64,000 nt of DNA from Pseudomonadales bacterium (GTDB lineage Bacteria > Pseudomonadota > Gammaproteobacteria > Pseudomonadales > Azotimanducaceae), in the NCBI GenBank assembly GCA_016763855.1, contig JAESSY010000131.1:1-64000 (forward strand), read 5' to 3'. The translations under genes were made by a program, and so were the position numbers. Of this stretch, positions 18,132-27,325 are shown piece after piece. How positions within the stretch are numbered: the first letter of the stretch is position 1; each line of letters begins with the position of its first letter. The notes under the pieces are model-generated. The model was not told the DNA's origin and did not search any database. It was given only the letters and a program-made list of their open reading frames with translations.

Positions 18132-19217
18132 ATGAGTAGAAGATTAAGTAGAGAGATAAAAAGAGATTGCCTGCTCACCATTTTTTTTTGCTTGGTCGTG
18201 TCTCAGGTTCAAGGCGCCAAATTTGATTTTGTTGCACTTGGTGACACGGCCTATAACTTACCTGATGATCTCCCTGTTTATGAAGCTTTGATAAAAAAAA
18301 TAAATCAATCCAAGCCCGCATTTTCTATCCATGTCGGGGATACTTGGGGTGGTGTTTACTGTAGTGAAGAAAATCATTTATGGGTTAAGGAATGGTTTCA
18401 AAAATATGATCATCCCGTTCTATACACGCCCGGTGATAATGAGTGGACAGATTGTCGCAAGCAAGATTTGTTGGATGCCTACAAAAAGATGCTTGCGAAA
18501 ACTGCTTCAAAAGAAGACATGATGTTACTTCAGCAATCCCAAAGCTTTGAGAATTCATTCAATGGAATTGAATTTGAAGATAGCCTTGCCAGTTTGAATC
18601 TGATCAGAAAAATCTTCTTTTCTGAATCCTATAGTCTTGGTGAAAAGAAAATACCGGTGCTGCAACAATCCAAAGTCTCGGATTTCATATCTATGGCTGA
18701 GAATCTGAGGTGGCAGAAAGACAATGTAGTTTTCGCCACTGTTAATGTGCCTGGCAGTGAAATGAACTTTACGATAAATAATTTGAAACGCGCAAAAGAA
18801 GCTATTTTACGAAATGAGGCAGATGTCGCCTGGATTAAAGAGACTTTTGATCATGCTCAAGCCGAAAATTCCAAAGCGGTAGTAATAGCACTCCACGCTG
18901 GTTTGTTTGTAGAAGGCGATGGGGGTAGTTTTTCTAATAAACTATTGCGAGGTGGCACAGGCGGCGCTTATTACTGGATAGCCAGAGCGATCCGAGATGA
19001 GGCAGATAAGTTTGCTCGCCCAGTATTACTCATTAATGGTGATTTTCATGACCTGATTATTGATAGGCCATTTATGGTGTCTCAAAGTGAGGGAGAACAA
19101 CCCCGCTATGCCAATATCACACGTTTACAAGTCTATGGGGCTCCAGAAATGAAGGCCGTTCGAGTAAGCGTTGATACTGACACAGAATGGGTTTTTTCCT
19201 TTTCACCACTTTATTAA
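18132..19217 (+). CDS. Exported calcineurin-like metallophosphoesterase
   Basis: The 361-residue product has an N-terminal membrane/signal segment (LLTIFFCLVVSQVQGA). A metallophosphoesterase core follows: the first metal motif is altered to ALGDTAYN, then HVGDTWGG, TPGDNEWTD (GDNE motif), an ALHAG histidine and INGDFHDL. It is likely periplasmic. The gene lies 12 bases after fghA and converges on the acyl-CoA dehydrogenase gene. The substrate is unknown. Confidence 0.78.
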   Translation: MSRRLSREIKRDCLLTIFFCLVVSQVQGAKFDFVALGDTAYNLPDDLPVYEALIKKINQSKPAFSIHVGDTWGGVYCSEENHLWVKEWFQKYDHPVLYTPGDNEWTDCRKQDLLDAYKKMLAKTASKEDMMLLQQSQSFENSFNGIEFEDSLASLNLIRKIFFSESYSLGEKKIPVLQQSKVSDFISMAENLRWQKDNVVFATVNVPGSEMNFTINNLKRAKEAILRNEADVAWIKETFDHAQAENSKAVVIALHAGLFVEGDGGSFSNKLLRGGTGGAYYWIARAIRDEADKFARPVLLINGDFHDLIIDRPFMVSQSEGEQPRYANITRLQVYGAPEMKAVRVSVDTDTEWVFSFSPLY

Positions 19218-19235
19218 AATAGTTTAAAGACAATC

Positions 19236-20372
19236 CTAGGCAGCGTCATCCATCATTAAAGCTGCCAGTTTGCTTCGTTGATATTTCCCGTCACCAAACA
19301 AAATATGGTTGTGCATCTGTCGTTTAAAGAATAGGTGGACAAAACATTCCCAAGTAAATCCGATGCCGCCATGAAATTGTACTGCTCTACTGGCAGAATA
19401 CACGGCCATATCGCTAGCCGCAGACTTTGCCATGCGAGCGAGTTTTTCGGCTTGTTCAGGCTCATTATCTATGGCGCAGGCGGCGTTATAAGTGAGTGAC
19501 TTTGCGCGGTCTATATCAATCATGACATTCACCAGTGGATGTTTCACTGCCTGAAAAAAACCAAGAGGATGATCAAACTGGACGCGAGTACAAGCGTACT
19601 CAGTCGTCGTTTGTAACAGCCATTCTCCTGCACCGCACATATCTGCTGACAAGATACAAAGAATGGCGGGTCTTGCTTTCTCTATCGCTTGCGCACCTTT
19701 TCCGTGATCTGCAACGAGAACGCCAGTGACATTAGAAAATTCAATATGGGCTTGATCTCGGGTCAGATCGATAATGCCATCTTGCGTAATGGAAATACCT
19801 TCATCCGTTGCCTTGACGATATAAAGTCCTAGCCCTTCTTCTGATTTTACAGACACAACAAATTGTTCAGCTTTGCCAGCGTCTTGTACAAAGTAAGCTG
19901 TTCCGTTAAGTTTGCCATTTGTAAAAAAAACATCTGTGTCTTGCGCTTCCCATGATCCTTTCTTGTTGGTGATGGCGAGTGTACTTGCCATGCCTGTCGC
20001 GATGTCTTCAAGCGCCTTCGTTGCATTGTCTGAGTTACATTCTCGAAGAAGAAAGGTTGCATTAAAGGTTGCGAGTAGGGGAGACGGGAAGGCGACTTTC
20101 CCCGCTTCTTCAGCAATAGCTACTGCAGCGACAACTGGCATACCGATGCCTCCTGCGGCCTCAGGTACACAAGCTGCTGTCCAGCCTAGTTCAGTAATTT
20201 GTTTCCAAAGGTGTTGATCCCAGTGGGATTCAATACTTCGATGAATATCAGGGTCGCCAGCGACGAGTCTGTGAATTTTGTCAGGACTACAATTATCAGT
20301 AAAAAACTTCTTCGCAGAGTCTCTAAGCATGGTTTCATCTTCACCAAAGCCGAAATTTTTAGGTTGAGACAT
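19236..20372 (-). CDS. Acyl-CoA dehydrogenase, small partner of a heteromeric pair
   Basis: The 378-residue flavoprotein has the domain order of acyl-CoA dehydrogenases. The C-terminal motif is HGGIGFTWE, and the last region reads NHILFGDGKYQR, so the canonical YEGT catalytic glutamate is not present. Paired dehydrogenases of this type (FadE/ChsE of actinobacterial steroid degradation) form alpha2-beta2 enzymes with one active site per heterodimer. The partner gene lies 42 bases upstream. An AGGAAA ribosome site precedes the ATG. Confidence 0.85.
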   Translation of the reverse strand: MSQPKNFGFGEDETMLRDSAKKFFTDNCSPDKIHRLVAGDPDIHRSIESHWDQHLWKQITELGWTAACVPEAAGGIGMPVVAAVAIAEEAGKVAFPSPLLATFNATFLLRECNSDNATKALEDIATGMASTLAITNKKGSWEAQDTDVFFTNGKLNGTAYFVQDAGKAEQFVVSVKSEEGLGLYIVKATDEGISITQDGIIDLTRDQAHIEFSNVTGVLVADHGKGAQAIEKARPAILCILSADMCGAGEWLLQTTTEYACTRVQFDHPLGFFQAVKHPLVNVMIDIDRAKSLTYNAACAIDNEPEQAEKLARMAKSAASDMAVYSASRAVQFHGGIGFTWECFVHLFFKRQMHNHILFGDGKYQRSKLAALMMDDAA

Positions 20373-20414
20373 GTTAATTTTTCCTATTTCTAATGAGGTT
20401 CATTATGACTGAGC

Positions 20415-21659
20415 TTATTTCGATTTGGGCATGTTAAGAACACGCTCACCCAGAATATTGCGCTGCACTTCATTAGCGCCTGCGGCGATCGTGATACCAA
20501 AACTATTCATATAGGCAAGTGGCCATTCGCCCCCAGCAGGCGCATTCTCGTCATTGACATAAAGACTTGCCCCTGCGCCTTCAATTTCATAAGCGAGTTG
20601 CGCGATATCCTGGCCAATTTCTGTGGCAACGAGTTTGAATTGCAATGGCACTCGCATGGGGTGATCGTTCAGCGCTTTTACACCTATGCGGCGTTGGTTT
20701 TGCCGAAAGCCTTCTTGCCTTATCACCAACTGCATGATGGCGTCACGAATAACGGGATCTTCTGAGGCGATACTGCCATTTCGATAGGAGTTTTTGGCTA
20801 GATCGATCAAAGAAGTAGCGACACCGATATTTGCGCCTTTTTCCTGCTGTGTAACCATGCCGCCGGAAGACGGCGTTGTGAGTAGACCGGCTCCTCTTTC
20901 ATGGGCCAATGTGGTCATGGCAACTTTCCATCCGGCGCCGACTTCATCCAATCGATATTTGTCTTCTACAACAAGATCTTCAAATATGACTTCGTTAAAT
21001 CCTGTTTCACCCGTCATTTTAATTAAGGGGCGAACGGTTACGCCATTGCCAATGGCAGTTTGAATGGGTACAACGAAATAAGATAAACCATTGTACTTAT
21101 CACTTTTGTCAGTCCTGCAAAGCAGGATCATCCAGTTAGCGAAGTGAGCAAGTGAAGTCCAGACTTTATGGCCATTGATCACCCAAGAATTACCTTTCTT
21201 CTCTGCAAATGTTTGTTGGTTTGCAAGATCCGATCCTGCTCCTGGTTCACTGAATCCTTGGCACCAGATGTCTTCACCGGAGAGTAATTTGGGTAAGAGG
21301 TCTTTTTTAATTTCATCTTGACCATGGAAGTAAACCGTTGGTGCTGCCATACCGAGGCCGATAATGTTTAGCATAAAAGGTGTTTTAGCCCGTTGCATTT
21401 CCTGATTGGCAATGGTTTGACAATTTGTTTTTCCACCGCCTCCACATTCAACGCTATAGTCACATCCTACAAGGTCGGCGTTATACGCAGATTTCTGCCA
21501 GTTTTGGAGCCAGGCAAGCGCATCGGGATCGCTGAGCTCTAAAGCCCCCTGTGGAATCAGAACGGGAGGTGTTCCTGGGTGGTTCTCCTTGAGCCACTCC
21601 CGGCAATAGACTCTAAACTCAGCTTGTTCGGTTGTGTCCTTCTCTTCGGCATCGGACAT
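20415..21659 (-). CDS. Acyl-CoA dehydrogenase, large partner of a heteromeric pair
   Basis: The 414-residue protein carries WCQGFSEPGAGSDLA (FAD/substrate loop), INGHKVWTS and a C-terminal GANEVQRNILGERVL. That ending is typical of FadE26/28-like subunits, in which the usual YEG(T) glutamate is replaced (here AAGANE). It would oxidise a branched or ring-linked acyl-CoA together with the neighbouring subunit. I start at 21659 because AGGAG lies 9 bases upstream; an in-frame ATG at 21710 would add 17 residues. Confidence 0.87.
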   Translation of the reverse strand: MSDAEEKDTTEQAEFRVYCREWLKENHPGTPPVLIPQGALELSDPDALAWLQNWQKSAYNADLVGCDYSVECGGGGKTNCQTIANQEMQRAKTPFMLNIIGLGMAAPTVYFHGQDEIKKDLLPKLLSGEDIWCQGFSEPGAGSDLANQQTFAEKKGNSWVINGHKVWTSLAHFANWMILLCRTDKSDKYNGLSYFVVPIQTAIGNGVTVRPLIKMTGETGFNEVIFEDLVVEDKYRLDEVGAGWKVAMTTLAHERGAGLLTTPSSGGMVTQQEKGANIGVATSLIDLAKNSYRNGSIASEDPVIRDAIMQLVIRQEGFRQNQRRIGVKALNDHPMRVPLQFKLVATEIGQDIAQLAYEIEGAGASLYVNDENAPAGGEWPLAYMNSFGITIAAGANEVQRNILGERVLNMPKSK

Positions 21660-21867
21660 AGAAAGTGGCTCCTGATGGATTGTAAGTGAGTGAAAATTTA
21701 TCAATGGCATGTTGTACAGGATCAGTCAGTGTCAGGAAAGATCAAAATTGACCTAAGGGCTGTTTTGAAAGTGAAAAATGGTTCAGTATGGACACGGTGA
21801 ATAATAATATTGATTAGATCTCTAATTGCTTATGGTTAGGCGTATCTAGAAAAAAAGGAGAACGATT

Positions 21868-24015
21868 GTGCACAAAGTTCATACTTTCTGTCGTGTTTGT
21901 GAACCGTCTTGTGGTTTGGTCGCCGAGGTTGATGGTGAGAAAATAATCTCTCTGAAACCAGATCGAGACCATCCCGTGAGCGCAGGTTATGCTTGCCACA
22001 AAGGACTTGCGACACTTGAAATCCATAATGATCCAGACAGACTGTCTCATCCTTTGGTTCGTAGAGGAAAGGACTTTGAGCAATGTTCCTGGACAGAGGC
22101 GGCGGTAGGTATTTCGAGTGCCTTGAAAAACATACAAGATCAGTACGGGAAAGAATCCGTCGCATCCTACACAGGAAATCCCCTAGCTTTTAACACGCTT
22201 GCAGGTCCTGCTATCAGTTCTTTTCTTATCAAAAATGAAATAAGAAAGAATTTTAGTTCAGGCACCCAAGACTGCACCAATAAATTTGCCGGAAGTGAAG
22301 CAATGTTTGGATCTAGTACCATTCATCCTATTCCCGATATCCACAACACAGATTTTTTACTTCTTTTTGGGACCAATCCGCGAATATCCAATATGAGTTT
22401 TGTTTCTATAGCCGATCCTATGAATGCTTTAAGAGAAGCAAAAAAGCGAGGCGTTGATATTCGATTTGTCGACCCCAGAATAAATGACTCGGTTAAGGGT
22501 ATTGGCGAGATCGTTCATGTCAATCCCGATACTGATGTCTATTTGATGGCAGCGATGTTGCATCACCTGGACCGAAGTCAACGATTTGATGAAGCGTTTC
22601 TCAAAGAACATGGGGATAATGTTGATGCTTTGCGAGCGTTCATTGCCCAATATTCTCCGGCTCGTGTTGCAGGCGTTGTTGGTATTTCAGCACAGGAAAT
22701 TGAAGCATTAGCGAACGATTTTGCGAGCGCTAGTTCTGCTGCTGTCCATATGTCGACGGGTGTGAACATGGGCAGACAGGGTACTTTAGCTTACTGGCTA
22801 TTATTTATGTTGAGTATGGTCACTGGAAATTTCGATAAAGTGGGTGGCAATTTGTATTCCCTCGGTTTTTACGCTGCTGCTAAAGCCGGAAAATCTGGAA
22901 GAGAAGATCCATACTTCGATAGCCCCTTTGGCCAGATGCGAAAAATCCGAGGTGCTCTTCCCGGGAATATGATGGCAGATATGATGCTTGCTGAGGAAAA
23001 CCCCATTAAGGCGATGGTGGTGATCTCGGGTAACCCGCTTATTTCTGTAGGCGATAGCGAACGGTTAAAAAAGGCTTTCAGTTCATTGGAATTGCTAATC
23101 GTAATTGATATTTATCACAACGCTACAGCTGAGTTGGCGCACTACGTACTCCCTGCGACTGGTATGTATGAACGAGAAGATATCAATCTATGTGGCTTGG
23201 GCATGCAGGATCGTCCCTTTGTTCAATATACAAACTATATTGTGCCGCCCCAACTTGAACGTAAACCAGAGTGGTGGATACTCGGACGCCTAGAGCAAGC
23301 ATCGGGGTTTGACTCCATCTTTGATGATAAGGGGCTGGATGATAAGGAGCTCGATAGTAAGGAGTCGATTGTTAAAGGCTCTGATCTATTTGGCCGGACA
23401 GATCACATGCTGCGCCAATCTCATTTAAGCATTGAAGCATTGAAAGAAATGCCCAGCAACACGGCGGTACTGCCCGGAATTCAGTCGGGTACATTCTTCA
23501 CTGACTGGATTCAAACAGAAAGCCAAAGGGTTGATTGTTGCCCTTCACTGTTGTCAGAATCTCGCATTGAATGTGAAAGGTTATTTCTTGAATCGAATGC
23601 GAACATAGAGGCGGACGCGGTTCAACTTAAAATGATTACCAGAAGAACTAATTATATGGTGAATAGCTGGTTCCATAATGTGAAATCTTTAAAAAGAAAA
23701 GCTCAGTTAAGTAATCCGCTTTTTATGCATCCAGAAGATGCAAGAGCGAGAAACTTAGGGGAAGGCTCGAGAGTTCAGATCAAAAATAACAATGGTGCTA
23801 TTGTGTCAACTGTCGCTTTGGATGAAGGGCTTAAACTTGGCACTGTTGCCCTAACCCATGGTTGGGGAAATGATGAAACCCGAATGGAGACCGCGAAGAA
23901 ATTTGCTGGCGTTAATGCGAATATTTTATTGCCATCGGGTCCGGGATCTTATGAAAAAATTAGCAACCAGGCTTTCATGACAGGTATACCAGTCGACGTG
24001 GAAGTTTATAGTTAA
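21868..24015 (+). CDS. Molybdopterin (bis-MGD) oxidoreductase with N-terminal [4Fe-4S]
   Basis: The 715-residue DMSO reductase family enzyme starts at GTG with a strong AGGAG site. CRVCEPSC near residues 8-15 plus a further Cys in YACHKG binds [4Fe-4S]. SSGTQDCTNKFAGS contains a likely cysteine Mo ligand. LLLFGTNPRISN, VDPRIN, STGVNMGRQGT and the C-terminal molydopterin-dinucleotide-binding domain (HPEDARARNLGEGS) complete the set. There is no Tat signal, so it is cytoplasmic. Micro-repeats (DDKGLDDKELDSKES) lie in a loop near residue 490. The substrate is unknown; formate dehydrogenase-like or acyl/aldehyde oxidation are options. Confidence 0.88.
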   Translation: MHKVHTFCRVCEPSCGLVAEVDGEKIISLKPDRDHPVSAGYACHKGLATLEIHNDPDRLSHPLVRRGKDFEQCSWTEAAVGISSALKNIQDQYGKESVASYTGNPLAFNTLAGPAISSFLIKNEIRKNFSSGTQDCTNKFAGSEAMFGSSTIHPIPDIHNTDFLLLFGTNPRISNMSFVSIADPMNALREAKKRGVDIRFVDPRINDSVKGIGEIVHVNPDTDVYLMAAMLHHLDRSQRFDEAFLKEHGDNVDALRAFIAQYSPARVAGVVGISAQEIEALANDFASASSAAVHMSTGVNMGRQGTLAYWLLFMLSMVTGNFDKVGGNLYSLGFYAAAKAGKSGREDPYFDSPFGQMRKIRGALPGNMMADMMLAEENPIKAMVVISGNPLISVGDSERLKKAFSSLELLIVIDIYHNATAELAHYVLPATGMYEREDINLCGLGMQDRPFVQYTNYIVPPQLERKPEWWILGRLEQASGFDSIFDDKGLDDKELDSKESIVKGSDLFGRTDHMLRQSHLSIEALKEMPSNTAVLPGIQSGTFFTDWIQTESQRVDCCPSLLSESRIECERLFLESNANIEADAVQLKMITRRTNYMVNSWFHNVKSLKRKAQLSNPLFMHPEDARARNLGEGSRVQIKNNNGAIVSTVALDEGLKLGTVALTHGWGNDETRMETAKKFAGVNANILLPSGPGSYEKISNQAFMTGIPVDVEVYS

Positions 24016-24045
24016 CCTAAGCATAAAAAGACCAAAGGGATAATA

Positions 24046-24672
24046 GTGTTACTTGATCTACATACGCATTCGATTAAATCTGATGATGGCCGCGCTAAAG
24101 TTAAAAATTATTGTCAGTGGATTAAAGCAAAGAACCTTGAAATAGACGGCTTTGTGTTAACGGAACACCGGCAATTTGACGATGAGTCTGACTATAGTGC
24201 GCTGGCGGAGAAGTTTGGTATTACTATATTGAAAGGAAGTGAAGTCGAAACGGAATATGGTCATGTATTAGTTTTTGGTGTGACGTCAGCATTGCAAAAT
24301 GCTTTTGATTTTACGTCTACTCACCTTGCTATTGCTGAAGTATTGGAACAATCCAAGTTACATGGAGCGATTGCGATTCCTTGTCATCCAGGTCGCCCCA
24401 GAGTAGGGATGTTTGCGCATACAGATCAACTGGGTGTACCGGATGGTGTTGAGATCGTTGAAATTTACAATGGTGGAAGTCGAGACCAAGAAGATCAAAT
24501 TGCCATCGATAACGCGATAAAGTTGGGTTACAAAGGAATCGGCGGTAGCGATTCACATATTGTGAGCCACATAGGTCGTTGTGCAACACGGTTTGAATCA
24601 AAAATAAGTTCGATGGACGATCTGGTGGCTGCGTTAAAGTCAGATAATTTTGAAGCCATTAGCTTAAAGTAG
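24046..24672 (+). CDS. PHP-domain phosphoesterase
   Basis: The 208-residue protein starts at GTG (LLDLHTHSIKSDDG) and has the PHP metal motifs: LHTHS, LTEHRQF, GSEVETEYGHVLVFG, PCHPGRP and GGSDSHI. PHP proteins hydrolyse phosphate esters with two or three metals. No added domain points to a pathway. The gene starts 30 bases after the molybdoenzyme and may be cotranscribed with it. Confidence 0.82.
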   Translation: MLLDLHTHSIKSDDGRAKVKNYCQWIKAKNLEIDGFVLTEHRQFDDESDYSALAEKFGITILKGSEVETEYGHVLVFGVTSALQNAFDFTSTHLAIAEVLEQSKLHGAIAIPCHPGRPRVGMFAHTDQLGVPDGVEIVEIYNGGSRDQEDQIAIDNAIKLGYKGIGGSDSHIVSHIGRCATRFESKISSMDDLVAALKSDNFEAISLK

Positions 24673-24753
24673 AGCCGTTAGCTTAAAGCCTAACTTAATG
24701 TAGTGCAGCCAGCGTAATGTAAAACTAAAGCCGTTAGGGAAAATAACCAACAA

Positions 24754-25209
24754 GTGGAGTGTGTTTTGGACTTTGATAAAGACATCAGCGAACTTAGAGA
24801 AAAATTTCTGAATGATGATTTTGATGAACAAACATTTGAAATAGATCCTGTAAACACTATTGAGTATGCAAAGCTCTGTGGCGAAACAGCATCTCGTTTT
24901 CTTGATCCTGAAGATGAAAACTTTCAAGCATCCCCAACCTATGTTGCCTCTTTAACAGGCAGTAGATCGCTACCCAAAGGTTTCCCTCGCTTTGGTGTTG
25001 GTATGGATGCAGGTAAGGGTGTCGAATGTTTTAGGCCCCTCCGCCCAGGATCAACTATTACAGGACGCACTCACCTACATGATATCTATACTAAAACTGG
25101 TCGCTCAGGTCGTATGGTGTTTACAGTGAGCCGAATCGAATTTTTTGATGAAGCGGGAGCGCATCTTGCTAATTCAGATAGTCGGATAGTGATGAGAGAG
25201 AAACGATAA
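24754..25209 (+). CDS. MaoC/hot-dog dehydratase, N-terminal-type (FAS1-like) subunit
   Basis: The 151-residue protein has the hot-dog layout of the FAS1-like dehydratase half (ASPTYVASL, GMDAGKGVECFRPLRPGSTI, RTHLHDIYTKTGRSGRM). This half usually lacks the catalytic pair and works with a second MaoC subunit. Two starts are possible: GTG at 24754, or TTG at 24766, which has GGAG six bases upstream. Its stop overlaps the next start as TAATG, giving tight coupling and 1:1 supply of the two subunits. Confidence 0.8.
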   Translation: MECVLDFDKDISELREKFLNDDFDEQTFEIDPVNTIEYAKLCGETASRFLDPEDENFQASPTYVASLTGSRSLPKGFPRFGVGMDAGKGVECFRPLRPGSTITGRTHLHDIYTKTGRSGRMVFTVSRIEFFDEAGAHLANSDSRIVMREKR

Positions 25210-25628
25210 TGACGATTTCCAGTATTTCTGATGTTGAGTTTGGTGAAGAACTCCCCGTGTTTGAGCCCGATACTTCCCTTGAAACTGTTAAGACCTTTGC
25301 AAAGATCATTGGCTGGGGAGGCGCAAGGTTTTCTGATCATGAAGCCGCCCGCAAAGAAGGCTTTCCCGGTGCCATTGTGCCAGGTATTTTGAGCCAGGGT
25401 TATCTCGTTGCGATGATTCATCAGTGGGCACCACAGGCAGAAATCAAACAGATCGATACGATCTTTCGTGCTGCAGTTGTTGCGGATGAATCTCACCAAA
25501 TTACCGGGGTTGTCACGGATATTAATGAGGATGAAAATTTAGTAGAAATTGATATCACCGTAGTGAACAGCAAGGGTGAAACCCGCGTCTTTGGCACCGC
25601 GAGTGTCGAAATTGCTTGCGAGAAGTAA
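25209..25628 (+). CDS. MaoC-like enoyl-CoA hydratase subunit
   Basis: The 139-residue hot-dog protein has the catalytic-type segment FSDHEAARKEGFPGAIVPGILSQGY, described in two parts (FSDHEAA and GFPGAIVPG), similar to the aspartate/histidine hydratase motif. It would hydrate a 2-enoyl-CoA as a heterodimer with the preceding subunit, like ChsH1-ChsH2 in steroid degradation. It shares its start codon A with the upstream stop. The gene converges on the DUF35 gene 11 bases later. Confidence 0.82.
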   Translation: MTISSISDVEFGEELPVFEPDTSLETVKTFAKIIGWGGARFSDHEAARKEGFPGAIVPGILSQGYLVAMIHQWAPQAEIKQIDTIFRAAVVADESHQITGVVTDINEDENLVEIDITVVNSKGETRVFGTASVEIACEK

Positions 25629-25639
25629 AAATTCTAAAA

Positions 25640-26053
25640 CTAGATCGGTTCGAACAGAGGGATGTTCAGATTTTCATGAATCTCCCATTCTAGTTTCACT
25701 TCAGTGCCAATTTTGACATCTTCGGCATCGCAGCCCACAACGTTTGACAAAATCCGAGGGCCTTCATCTATATCGATCCAGGCAACAACATAGGGTAATT
25801 GTTGTTTAAAGAAAGGATGATAGCTTAGTCTGACAATGCTAAAGGTGTAGATTTTGCCAAGGCCATTAGACACTTTCCATATCAATTGGCTATTGGTGCA
25901 GCCTGTGCAAGTTCGTCTCGGATAGAAAATGATTTTTTGGCAATTGTCACACTGCTGATATCGAAATTCTTTCTCTTTTGTGCCTGCCCAAAATTCAGCG
26001 GTATCGGCTTCGTCAAATTTTGGTAAGGGACGTGCTACTGGTTTATCGCTCAT
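25640..26053 (-). CDS. DUF35 zinc-ribbon/OB-fold acyl-CoA-associated protein
   Basis: The 137-residue protein has the zinc ribbon CDNCQKIIFYPRRTCTGC (four cysteines at about residues 36-53) followed by an OB fold (GKIYTFSIVRLSYHPFF, PYVVAWIDIDEGPR). DUF35 proteins bind acyl-CoA and form complexes with SCP2-type thiolases or retro-aldolases. The adjacent thiolase-fold gene ends one base before this one starts, as expected for such a pair. Confidence 0.88.
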   Translation of the reverse strand: MSDKPVARPLPKFDEADTAEFWAGTKEKEFRYQQCDNCQKIIFYPRRTCTGCTNSQLIWKVSNGLGKIYTFSIVRLSYHPFFKQQLPYVVAWIDIDEGPRILSNVVGCDAEDVKIGTEVKLEWEIHENLNIPLFEPI

Positions 26054-26054
26054 T

Positions 26055-27244
26055 TTAATCTCTCCCCAAAATTATTGTACCAGCGACATGACGACTGCCT
26101 AGCATGCCACCATTGCCATGCGCTACGGCGAGTTTTGCATTTTCAACTTGAGAAGTGGATTCGCCCCTCAATTGTCTTGCGGCCTCAATCAGCAAAAATA
26201 TGCCTCTCATACCAGGGTGGTTAGAAGATAAACCGCCGCCATCAGTATTAAGCGCAGGCCCGTCATTGGGACGATCGAAACGTAGTCGGCCCCCTTCAAC
26301 CCAAGCGCCACCTTCTCCTTTTTTGCAAAACCCTAAATCTTCTAACAATGTTAGAACAGTGATGCTAAAGGAGTCGTAAATCATCGCGATATCAATCTCT
26401 GATGGGGAAATACCGGCTTCTTTAAATGCAGTGGGTGCTGATTGCACTGCGGCACTGGTGCAGATGTCGCCGCCATTCTCTGGATATTTTGTCGCTTCGC
26501 CGCTTCCCAGAATCCACACCGGTGGTTTTTTACAATCTCTAGCGACTTCAGGTGAAGCAATCACAACGGCGCCGCCTCCATCGGAAATCATGCAGCATTC
26601 TAGAAGGTGCAAGGGGTCTGCAATCATTCGCGAATCAACGACATCTTCTATTGTCGTTTCTCTTATGTTGATAAAGTCTAAATCCTCCATCGCCTTCACG
26701 GCTTCTGGATTACGCATAGCATGAAAACGAGTCGCGACGGATATTTCTGCAAGTTGTTCCGATGTTGTGCCAAATTCATGCATATGTCGTTGGGCCACCA
26801 TGGCGTAATTGGCGATTAAGGTCATACCCGAAAAACGATCCATATTGTCTGCAGGATGCATGCCGCCGTCCCGTCCACCCGCGCCAATCGCGCGGGCATT
26901 GCTATGCGCGGTAGATCCATAGGTGAGGAGGGCGACTTTTGCCTTGCCAGCAGCGATGTCTCTTTTCGCGTGGGCAGCGTGAATCTCAAAAGAGCTGCCG
27001 CCAACATTCGTCATGTCGAGAACATTAGGTTTGATACCAAAATATTCGGCGATATTAAAACCCTGCATGCCGCCGCCGTCACCAGCGTCATATATGGCAT
27101 CAACGTCAGACCAGTTGAGCCCTGCATCTGCCAGGGCCTTTGCAGCGGATTCTGATTTAATTTGAAGTGGACTTAAGCTTCCTCAACATCCCTTGAAGGG
27201 TATTCGTGAATACCAACTATTGCTGCATCGCGCTTCTGGCTCAT
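26055..27244 (-). pseudogene. Thiolase-fold lipid-transfer/SCP2-type protein (Ltp2-like), frameshifted
   Basis: Reading starts at 27244 (MSQKRDAAIVGIHEYPSRD) and hits TAA at 27175-27173. The correct continuation (LSPLQIKSESAAKAL, then DAGDGGGMQGFNIAEYFG) is in another frame, so one base is missing near 27174. The intact part, from 27068, covers 337 residues. The usual nucleophile cysteine region reads VGGSSFEIH, with no Cys, and the end is HGNGGMLGSRH. This favours a retro-aldolase or nonthiolytic role (Ltp2-like) over a true thiolase. It would pair with the DUF35 protein. Recent mutation and sequencing error cannot be separated here. Confidence 0.82.
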
Positions 27245-27325
27245 GTTTTGGATCCTCAATATTTGATCACTGAGTCTATAGAATTTGACTTTTTCTTCAA
27301 TACCGCGGGCGTAATACTCTCATTA

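Noticed and set aside
21868-24015. Molybdoenzyme as a steroid C25 dehydrogenase
   Set aside because: The protein has a probable Cys Mo ligand, is shorter, and lacks neighbouring beta and gamma electron-transfer subunits expected for that enzyme.
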